The position numbers and the translations under genes are program-made. From assembly GCA_902803365.1 (NCBI GenBank), contig CADCPU010000065.1:1-16896 (forward strand): 16,896 bases of DNA, written 5' to 3'. The notes under the pieces were generated by a model, which was given only the letters and a program-made list of their open reading frames with translations, was not told the origin of the DNA and did no database searches. The number at the start of each line of letters is the position of its first letter. The stretch's first letter is position 1. Positions 6,927 to 12,941 of this stretch are shown here, piece by piece. The stretch comes from Oscillospiraceae bacterium (GTDB lineage: Bacteria; Bacillota_A; Clostridia; Saccharofermentanales; Saccharofermentanaceae).

Positions 6927-8035
6927 CGTCTGATAGGGAGGATGAGATAAACGAATTCCTCTCCCTCGACCGGAGTGATGATACAAGGTCCCTGACCGCC
7001 GTTAAACTCGATCTTGATGTTCTCATCATCGATATTCTTAAGAGCATCGATAAGATAACGTGCATTGAAATCGATATCGATCTTCTCGCCTGTGAGACTT
7101 GACTCGACATCCTCACGGAGAGTACCGCAATCTGTCGTTGCAGCAACTGTGAGGTTCGTATCGGTACTGCTCATGAAGAGCTGTACAGGGCATCTTCTCT
7201 CGTCATTGAGGATGATAAGGGAAGCTCTCTCTACAGCGTCCATCAAAGCCTTCTTGTTGATAGTCATTACAGACATAGGATTCTTCTGGATGATCGAGTT
7301 ATAAGCAACGAACGGTCCCTTGATAAGTCTGGATACGATCCTTACGTGGCCGATATCGAAAAGAAGATGATTCTCGGAAGAATAGATGATAACTTCCTCA
7401 TCTTCGTTCTTATCGTCAAAGATCTTGGCTGCCTCATTCAAAGCCTTGCCCGGGATGATGTAATTCATCTGAGGGAACTCTTCGCCTGCATATGTCTTGC
7501 GCAGAGCCATTCTGAAGCCGTCGATCGCAACCATCGTGATATCGGAGCCGTTGCTCTCGAGGTAACAACCTGTGAGAGACTGACGGGAATCGTCCTTGGA
7601 TACTGCAAATATAGTCTTGCTGATCATCTTCTTGAGCATTGCCTGAGGAAGGATGATCTTATTGTTATTACCGATAATAGGGATCTTAGGATAGTTCTCT
7701 GCGGAATTGCCTCTGATGTTGAAAACTGTTGATCCGCTCTCGATGGAAAGCTGGAAGCGGTCATCCGTTGAGATAGTTACCATATCTTCAGGGAGCTTTC
7801 TGATGATCTCACCGAAGATCTTTGAATTTACTACTACTGAACCTTCACCTGATATATCTGATACTACGTCAGCTTCGATACCTGTCTCGAGGTCATAACC
7901 TGTAAGCTTTACTGAATTGCCTTCTGCCTGTATGAGGATACCTTCAAGGATCGGAACTGTTGTATTTGTCTTTACTGCCTTCTGTACGATGGATATAGCT
8001 GCATCAAGACTGTTCTTGCTACAATTAAACTTCAT
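6923..8035 (-). CDS. dnaN: DNA polymerase III beta subunit (sliding clamp)
   Basis: The ring-shaped processivity clamp for DNA polymerase III. At 370 aa it is of normal length, with the usual N-terminus MKFNCSKNSLDAAISIVQKA and the C-terminal tail YLILPIRR that ends in the clamp's conserved region. Three repeats of the clamp fold are expected. The ATG at 8035 is preceded by AAAGGCGG about 12 nt upstream. That sequence is one arm of a large inverted repeat (8045–8099) around a TATAAT promoter. The gene overlaps recF by 4 nt. Confidence 0.97.
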   Translation of the reverse strand: MKFNCSKNSLDAAISIVQKAVKTNTTVPILEGILIQAEGNSVKLTGYDLETGIEADVVSDISGEGSVVVNSKIFGEIIRKLPEDMVTISTDDRFQLSIESGSTVFNIRGNSAENYPKIPIIGNNNKIILPQAMLKKMISKTIFAVSKDDSRQSLTGCYLESNGSDITMVAIDGFRMALRKTYAGEEFPQMNYIIPGKALNEAAKIFDDKNEDEEVIIYSSENHLLFDIGHVRIVSRLIKGPFVAYNSIIQKNPMSVMTINKKALMDAVERASLIILNDERRCPVQLFMSSTDTNLTVAATTDCGTLREDVESSLTGEKIDIDFNARYLIDALKNIDDENIKIEFNGGQGPCIITPVEGEEFVYLILPIRR

Positions 8036-8044
8036 TACTATCTT

Positions 8045-8099
8045 ATCCGCCTTTCATAATTTAACTTTACTGTAATATTATACTTTATAAAGGGCGGAT
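8045..8099 (-). repeat. Inverted repeat bracketing the dnaN promoter and RBS
   Basis: Arms of 15 nt at 8085–8099 and 8045–8059 (minus strand: ATCCGCCCTTTATAA and TTATGAAAGGCGGAT) pair with 13 Watson–Crick pairs, one G·U and one C·A mismatch, around a 25-nt loop. The downstream arm contains the dnaN ribosome binding site and the loop contains the −10 box. It could be an RNA hairpin in dnaA–dnaN read-through transcripts or a DNA operator. Confidence 0.6.
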
Positions 8100-8105
8100 T
8101 TGGAA
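8077..8105 (-). promoter_or_regulatory. Candidate dnaN promoter
   Basis: On the minus strand, a perfect −10 TATAAT (8077–8082) has a weak −35 TTCCAA (8100–8105) at 17 bp. The predicted start near 8070 gives a leader of about 35 nt that contains only the downstream arm of the inverted repeat. Confidence 0.5.
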
Positions 8106-8228
8106 TGTTTTTGCGATGTTTTATTACGTTTATATTAATTTTCTATTTGTCTCCCTATTATGTCTGTCAGTAATGTTGAAAAGCAGGGAGGAGAGTCTTT
8201 TTACAGGCATTTATCCGTGTTTATAAAC

Positions 8229-8292
8229 TGTCGATAAGAACGATTTACCGTGTTGATAAGAGTGTTGTTTTCGAACGGTGTTTTTATCAACA
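8229..8292. promoter_or_regulatory. DnaA-box cluster
   Basis: Three near-consensus boxes: TTATCGACA on the minus strand (8229–8237), TTATCAACA on the minus strand (8251–8259) and TTATCAACA on the plus strand (8284–8292). All deviate from TTATCCACA only at position 6. The last two face each other, 24 bp apart. Confidence 0.6.
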
Positions 8293-8329
8293 TTTTTTCA
8301 ACTTGCATATCACACGGAATTATCATCAT

Positions 8330-8349
8330 TTCAACATTTTTTTGTTGAA
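8330..8349. repeat. AT-rich hairpin after dnaA
   Basis: An 8-bp inverted repeat (TTTCAACA and TGTTGAAA) lies around a run of T just downstream of the dnaA stop codon. On the dnaA mRNA strand it has no U-tract after the stem, so it is a poor terminator. It may be a structural element of the origin. Confidence 0.35.
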
Positions 8350-8352
8350 AAA

Positions 8353-9690
8353 TCAGACAGGCAGAGATTTCTTTATCTTTTCGACATCGACCATGAGGTT
8401 GGAATCATTTGTGACCTTATCGATGCTGTTGATGATGGTAGAGTGGTTTTTTCCGCCAAAATATTCACCGATCTTATTAAGAGTAAAGTCAAGCATGTCT
8501 TTCAAAAGATATATGGAGACATTTCTTGCCGTGAGTATCTCTTTGCTCCTGCTCTTTGACTTCATCTTATCAACACTGATCTCATAATACTGGGATACTG
8601 CAGACATGATAAGCTCCGGAGTTACCTGCTGAGCCTTCTTTGGCGATATGAAGTTCCTGAGCATCGGAAGAGCATCCTCAAGCGTAACTACCTCATTCGT
8701 AAGAGCGAGGAAGGATGAGAGGATATTATATGCACCGTTGAGCTGACGGATATTGCTGGTTACATTCTCACAGATGTAATTCAATACTTCGTCTTCAACT
8801 CTGATATTTGAATCTTCTAGCTTGGAGCTCAGGATAGCCTTTCTTGTCTCAAAATCCGGCGGCTGCACGTCCATCGTGTATCCGTTCTGGAATCTTGATG
8901 TCAGACGCTCATCAAGCTGTGTGAGGTTTGACGGAGCCTTATCTGACGTGATTACGATCTGCTTTCCCGCATTGATCAGGGATTCGAAAGTATTGAAGAA
9001 CTCTTCCTGGATACCTTCCTTACCGATAAGGAACTGGATATCGTCGATCATCAGGACATCTACGTTTCTGTAGAGATTTCTGAATGACTCATAATCCTTG
9101 CTCTTGATGCAGGATACATATTCGTTCGTGAAATTCTCGCATGTCGTGTAGATAACTCTCTTCTCAGGATGAGTAGATACGAGTCTGTTACCTATGGCCT
9201 GCATGAGGTGAGTCTTGCCGAGACCTGAATTTCCCCACAAAAAAAGCGGGTTATATTGAGTCTGGCCCGGTTTATCCGCGACCCTGATACTTGCTGCCTG
9301 GGCAAATCTGTTACAGTTACCTACGATAAACTTCTCAAAAGTGTACTCGGATGAGAGATTTGTGCGGCTGGATACGTTATTAACAGTGTTACGTTCGGAT
9401 ACCTTCTGTTCCGCTATAGATGCTGCGGTTGCGGCCTTTTCGTCTCCTTCGAGAACGAAGCTGACCTTGAATCTCTTGCCGGCTACGGAACTTACCGCAT
9501 CCTCGATAAACGGACATACCTTTTCCTTGGCAAGCATCATGGAATACTCATCCTGACATGAGAGGATAAGGAAATTATCGCCTTCTTTGACAAGCTTCAT
9601 CTTCTGAATGATACTCTCGTACATGATCCTGTTGATCCTTGAATCAAGACTCATCATATACAAAGAATTCTCCCAAATATCGCTTGCCAT
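8353..9690 (-). CDS. dnaA: Chromosomal replication initiator DnaA
   Basis: The AAA+ initiator that binds DnaA boxes, melts oriC and loads the helicase; also a transcription regulator. It is 445 aa with the normal four-domain layout: domain I at about 1–80, a variable linker to about 112, AAA+ domain III with Walker A GNSGLGKT (153–160) and Walker B VLMIDDIQF (212–220), the sensor region TSRF (264–267), and C-terminal DNA-binding domain IV. The DNA-recognition signature reads GGKNHSTI (412–419), with Asn415 where most DnaA proteins have Asp. The ATG at 9690 has the strong RBS AGGGGGG about 7–9 nt upstream. It is divergent from the sortase operon across 108 bp. Confidence 0.98.
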   Translation of the reverse strand: MASDIWENSLYMMSLDSRINRIMYESIIQKMKLVKEGDNFLILSCQDEYSMMLAKEKVCPFIEDAVSSVAGKRFKVSFVLEGDEKAATAASIAEQKVSERNTVNNVSSRTNLSSEYTFEKFIVGNCNRFAQAASIRVADKPGQTQYNPLFLWGNSGLGKTHLMQAIGNRLVSTHPEKRVIYTTCENFTNEYVSCIKSKDYESFRNLYRNVDVLMIDDIQFLIGKEGIQEEFFNTFESLINAGKQIVITSDKAPSNLTQLDERLTSRFQNGYTMDVQPPDFETRKAILSSKLEDSNIRVEDEVLNYICENVTSNIRQLNGAYNILSSFLALTNEVVTLEDALPMLRNFISPKKAQQVTPELIMSAVSQYYEISVDKMKSKSRSKEILTARNVSIYLLKDMLDFTLNKIGEYFGGKNHSTIINSIDKVTNDSNLMVDVEKIKKSLPV

Positions 9691-9798
9691 CGGATATCCC
9701 CCCTAAAAAAAGTGAAAAGTAAACATATAATATCACAGAAATGCATTATAATAATGTTACAAATTCACATTTTTCGAGAAAAAACGGAGTTGTCGTAA
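9691..9798. promoter_or_regulatory. Divergent promoter region between dnaA and the sortase operon
   Basis: An AT-rich 108-bp gap where gene polarity switches. On the minus strand an extended −10-like TGATATTAT (9727–9735) could serve dnaA, and the palindromic ATTATAAT (9745–9752) could give a −10 on either strand; neither has a good −35. Both flanking genes have clear ribosome binding sites (AGGGGGG for dnaA, ACGGAG for the sortase). I see no DnaA box close to consensus. Confidence 0.45.
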
Positions 9799-10596
9799 AT
9801 GGGTCGAAAAGACGTATCTTACAACATAGATAATGACAGGGTCTCGTCATATAAAACACGTGAATCCCAGAGGCGCAAAGACAGGCGTATCAGTAATCTC
9901 TTGCTGGTACTTGCAGTCTTGTGCATGTTAGTCGCGATATTTTTTCTCCTTATCGACCCGATCAAGAACAAGATGCGTGAAGATGCCGTTGAGGATGTCG
10001 TTTCCGAGATGGAACAGCAGATCATGGTTCCCGATGTGACTGAATTTACCTTCGTCGTTCCGAAGAACGCCAACAAGATAAACGGTGAAGATTACGACGT
10101 TTACGGCGGTGACGAGATCGAAAAACAGGCTAGGATAGCCGAGATGGAGGCTGCTTTTGAAGACCTTCCTGACGAAGTAACGCTTACGGGCCTCGGTATT
10201 ATAGAGATCGATTCGATCGGCTGCAAGGATCCTGTCTGGGATAACGATACTGTCATCGATCTTCGCTACGGAATAGGACATCACAGGACTTCCGTGCTTC
10301 CGGGACAGGAGGGAAACTGCTGTCTTCTCGGACACCATATGCGTAAGGAAGGCGTCTTTTTTAATAAGCTCATCGATGTAAAGATCGGTGACACGGTCAA
10401 GATCACGACAGTTGACGGAACGGAATATATCTATATAGTTGATAAGACGATAGTCATAGATCCGTCCGAACTCGAGAATTATGTTGATGCCGATGACGGT
10501 ACGGGCAAGCAGATCACTCTGGTAAGCTGTACCTACACGGATGCGGGAACCATGAGGATCCTGGTTATCGGCCATATTCTTGAAGGCGAGGATTAA
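9799..10596 (+). CDS. Class D/B-like sortase, membrane-anchored
   Basis: A cysteine transpeptidase that cuts sorting-signal proteins and joins them to peptidoglycan, or acts in pilus assembly. It is 265 aa with a basic cytoplasmic tail, one membrane segment at about 33–52 and an extracytoplasmic catalytic domain from about 125. The catalytic residues are His179 in LLGHHM followed by F-x-x-L and GD, Cys244 in TLVSC (the family's TLxTC motif with Ser for Thr) and Arg253. The start has ACGGAG about 9 nt upstream. It ends 3 nt before murT, so it is the first gene of a sortase–murT–gatD operon. The exact class and substrates cannot be set from sequence alone; the Ig-module protein at 14368 is a possible substrate, but its C-terminus is not visible. 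Confidence 0.85.
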   Translation: MGRKDVSYNIDNDRVSSYKTRESQRRKDRRISNLLLVLAVLCMLVAIFFLLIDPIKNKMREDAVEDVVSEMEQQIMVPDVTEFTFVVPKNANKINGEDYDVYGGDEIEKQARIAEMEAAFEDLPDEVTLTGLGIIEIDSIGCKDPVWDNDTVIDLRYGIGHHRTSVLPGQEGNCCLLGHHMRKEGVFFNKLIDVKIGDTVKITTVDGTEYIYIVDKTIVIDPSELENYVDADDGTGKQITLVSCTYTDAGTMRILVIGHILEGED

Positions 10597-10599
10597 TGA

Positions 10600-12027
10600 A
10601 TGCGAGCATTTTTGGCGAAGTTAACCGCAAAGACGGTCAAATTCGGTCTGAGGATAATGGGCAGGGGAGCGACCACTCTTCCGGGCAAGATGGCTCTTAA
10701 GGTCGATCCGAAGATAATAGCAAAGACAGCATCCGGCAAGTTTATAATCACGGTCACCGGAACTAACGGCAAGACCACTACTTCACACATGATATCCGAG
10801 ATGACTCAGCAGTTTGAAGGCTACGAAGTCATCAACAACATATCCGGCGCTAATCTCGCGTCAGGCATTGCGACGACATTGATCTGCGAGAAGCCGAAGA
10901 CTTCAGGCAAGGTGATCTATGTCCTTGAGACAGATGAAGCGGCTTTTGCAAAGATCGCGGGTGACCTTCAGCCAAAGATCAGCGTTGTAACGAACCTCTT
11001 CAGGGACCAGCTCGACAGATACGGCGAGCTTACACACACCCGAGATCTCATCGCATCTGGTATCGATAAGACAGATGCGAGGCTCATATTGAACAGTGAC
11101 GACTCTCTCGTCGCTTCTCTGGGCAAGGGAAGAGAGAAAAGGAGCCTTTTCTTCGGTATGGATAAGGAGAAAATGGCCTTTAACAATGTTACTTATCCCG
11201 CAAAGAAGGCTGTTTTGCGCGCTTCGTCCGATGCGGTCTATTGTCCTGACTGTCAGGTCAAATATGAGTACAAAGCAAGGAGTTTCAGTCACCTCGGAGA
11301 CTTCTATTGCCCTTCATGCGGCTTCAAAAGTCCTGCAAATGACTACTCTGTTATCTATGATCTTAAGGAAAGTCCTTCAAACGAAGGATACGGTTTTCAG
11401 ATCTCATACAAAGATCAGATCAACGATATGCAGCTTGTGATCCCCGGCATGCATAATCTCTATAACACATGCGCGGCAGTAGCGACTGTCAAGGAGATGC
11501 TCGACCTCACAAAGGCTGAGGGCGATTCGTTTAAGAAGTCATGTGAGGCTTCATCAGGCGTTAAGGCGGCCTTCGGAAGAATGGAGAAGATCGACCTTGA
11601 AGGTGGCAAGAAGCTCTGCATTCTGCTGGTCAAGAACCCTGCGGGACTCGACAGATCGCTTTCTTTCGTATCAGAAGCCAAGGATGCGGGTGCTCTGATG
11701 TTCCTTCTTAACAGTAATACGGCCGACGGTAAGGACGTCTCATGGATCTGGGATGTTGATTTTGAGAGCAAGATGCAGGATATGCCCGAGAAGATCTACG
11801 TATCAGGCGAGAGGTACGGTGATATGTACCTTCGCGTAAACTACAGCGGCACGGATAACAAGACGGTTACATGCGAGCCTATGGAAAACGCGGTAACGCT
11901 TCTTAAAAAGGCGGTTTCCGAGTGCAAAGAAGGTGAGTGCGTCTATGTTCTTCCGAACTATACGGCGATGCTCGATCTTAGGGGCAGACTCGTAAACGAG
12001 CTTGGCATCAAGGATTTCTGGAAGTGA
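10600..12027 (+). CDS. murT: Lipid II isoglutaminyl synthase, Mur-ligase subunit MurT
   Basis: With GatD it converts the D-glutamate at position 2 of the peptidoglycan stem in lipid II to D-isoglutamine, using ATP and ammonia from glutamine. It is 475 aa. The Mur-ligase P-loop GTNGKTTT is at 54–61. A four-cysteine zinc ribbon (Cys215, Cys218, Cys237, Cys240), typical of MurT, is inserted in the central domain. The C-terminal DUF1727 domain runs from about 320 and carries the conserved DGKDVSWIWDVDFE region (376–389), where the Asp that completes the GatD catalytic triad is expected. The start lies 3 nt after the sortase stop with GGCGAGG nearby; gatD follows after 10 nt. Confidence 0.95.
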   Translation: MRAFLAKLTAKTVKFGLRIMGRGATTLPGKMALKVDPKIIAKTASGKFIITVTGTNGKTTTSHMISEMTQQFEGYEVINNISGANLASGIATTLICEKPKTSGKVIYVLETDEAAFAKIAGDLQPKISVVTNLFRDQLDRYGELTHTRDLIASGIDKTDARLILNSDDSLVASLGKGREKRSLFFGMDKEKMAFNNVTYPAKKAVLRASSDAVYCPDCQVKYEYKARSFSHLGDFYCPSCGFKSPANDYSVIYDLKESPSNEGYGFQISYKDQINDMQLVIPGMHNLYNTCAAVATVKEMLDLTKAEGDSFKKSCEASSGVKAAFGRMEKIDLEGGKKLCILLVKNPAGLDRSLSFVSEAKDAGALMFLLNSNTADGKDVSWIWDVDFESKMQDMPEKIYVSGERYGDMYLRVNYSGTDNKTVTCEPMENAVTLLKKAVSECKEGECVYVLPNYTAMLDLRGRLVNELGIKDFWK

Positions 12028-12037
12028 GGACGGATAT

Positions 12038-12787
12038 ATGAGCGACATTAAACTTACGATCGGACACTTTTATCCGGACCTTCTTAATCTCTTCGTCGAC
12101 GGGGCGGCCGCCACCGAGATCTACACCAGAGCCGTCAGACGCGGCATCGACGTCACCATTAAGGAGATCTCAATCGGTGACGATATCGACCCTGATGAGA
12201 TCGACATAGCATTTTTGGGCGGCGGTCAGGATAATGAACAGAATATCCTCAAGGATGACCTTGTTCACGTCAAAGGCCCTGTCATCAAACAGATGATCGA
12301 GAACGGAACTGTTTTCCTCTGCATCTGCGGAGGCTATCAGATGCTCGGAAACTACTACATGGAACACGACGGCAACAAGCTCGAATGCCTTGGCGCCATC
12401 GATATCTATACAGAAGGCAAGAAAGAACGCTTTATCCAGGATACGATCTATGAGATCGACATCCCGGGCAAGGGCACTTTTAAGGTCGCAGGCTTCGAAA
12501 ACCACAGCGGCAGGACACATCTGGGTCCGTCCGTCAGCCCGTTTATGAAGGTCGTAAGAGGCGCCGGAAATAACGGCGAGGACGGCTATGAGGGCGCCCG
12601 CTATAAGAACACGTTCTGCACATATTCCCACGGCAGTTTCCTGCCAAAGAATGCCCGCGTGACGGACATGCTCCTCGAACTTGCATTAAAGCGCAGATAC
12701 GGCGAGTCATATGTATTGCCTGAACTTGATTGTGAAGTTGAGGATCTTGCACTTAATAAGGCCTTATCCTACCTCGAAAAGCACTGA
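12038..12787 (+). CDS. gatD: Lipid II isoglutaminyl synthase, glutaminase subunit GatD
   Basis: A class I glutamine amidotransferase (CobB/CobQ-like) that frees ammonia from glutamine for MurT. It is 249 aa, close to the family length. The nucleophile is Cys97 in LCICGGYQMLG and the catalytic histidine is His198 in TYSHGSFLPKN, matching the S. aureus GatD arrangement. A longer open frame begins 12 codons upstream inside murT, but the ATG at 12038 has GAGGA about 8–10 nt before it and begins at the conserved region (IGHFYPDLLN). It is the last gene of the sortase–murT–gatD unit. Confidence 0.95.
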   Translation: MSDIKLTIGHFYPDLLNLFVDGAAATEIYTRAVRRGIDVTIKEISIGDDIDPDEIDIAFLGGGQDNEQNILKDDLVHVKGPVIKQMIENGTVFLCICGGYQMLGNYYMEHDGNKLECLGAIDIYTEGKKERFIQDTIYEIDIPGKGTFKVAGFENHSGRTHLGPSVSPFMKVVRGAGNNGEDGYEGARYKNTFCTYSHGSFLPKNARVTDMLLELALKRRYGESYVLPELDCEVEDLALNKALSYLEKH

Positions 12788-12796
12788 TATGCGTCA

Positions 12797-12829
12797 GTTT
12801 TTGAACGAAGGCTCCTATTTTCGAACAAA
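12797..12829 (+). promoter_or_regulatory. Possible PurR-type operator upstream of purA
   Basis: Two direct repeats, TTTTTGAAC (12798–12806) and TTTTCGAAC (12818–12826), have GAAC cores 20 bp apart. The second matches most of the Gram-positive PurBox (A-W-W-W-C-C-G-A-A-C-W-W-T). They lie upstream of the purA −35. There is no purR gene in view, so this is tentative. Confidence 0.3.
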
Positions 12830-12843
12830 AAAAGGTATTTTTT
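12814..12843 (+). terminator. Weak candidate terminator of the sortase–murT–gatD operon
   Basis: CCTATTTT can pair with AAAAAAGG (one A·A mismatch) around a 6-nt loop, followed by TATTTTTT. The stem is AU-rich and weak. No better terminator is seen between gatD and purA. Confidence 0.3.
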
Positions 12844-12859
12844 ATGTAACAATAACAAA

Positions 12860-12888
12860 TTGAAATCGCCTTATATATGAATTATAAT
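12860..12888 (+). promoter_or_regulatory. Promoter of purA
   Basis: TTGAAA (12860–12865) and TATAAT (12883–12888) are exactly 17 bp apart. The predicted start near 12895 gives a leader of about 47 nt ending in the strong RBS GGAGG. Confidence 0.8.
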
Positions 12889-12941
12889 CAAGACGTTTGT
12901 TCAGAAGACAACACTCAATTAATCAATCATCGGAGGTTTTT

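Larger units (their letters stand above)
8036..8352. other. Candidate replication origin (oriC), dnaA–dnaN intergenic region
   Basis: This AT-rich 317-bp gap holds no gene I can support. It contains three DnaA-box-like 9-mers one base from TTATCCACA (8229–8237, 8251–8259, 8284–8292), weaker ones (TTATCCGTG at 8211–8219, TTATCATCA at 8320–8328), repeated TCAACATTTTTT motifs, an AT-rich hairpin just after the dnaA stop, and the dnaN promoter with its inverted repeat. In Firmicutes, DnaA-box clusters in this position form part of the origin. The gap upstream of dnaA (9691–9798) has no convincing box. Absence of the exact consensus 9-mer lowers certainty. Confidence 0.65.

Noticed and set aside
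8330..8349. AT hairpin as the dnaA terminator
   Set aside because: No U-tract follows on the dnaA strand and the stem is all A/T-rich; listed instead as an origin-region repeat.
8278..8587. Two plus-strand frames over the origin and the dnaA end
   Set aside because: They overlap dnaA on the opposite strand, have no RBS, and the composition is that of the reversed gene.
9854..9865. CACGTG inside the sortase gene and similar cores in the tRNA (near 25) and gyrB (near 4237) as further parS sites
   Set aside because: Only the central hexamer matches; the flanking TGTTC/GAACA arms are absent.
9928..10575. 215-codon minus-strand frame opposite the sortase
   Set aside because: It is a shadow of the sortase reading frame; the sortase has the catalytic motifs, RBS and operon context.
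12789..12863. 24-codon frame right after gatD (begins MRQFLNEG)
   Set aside because: No RBS, overlaps the operator-like repeats and the purA −35; most likely chance.
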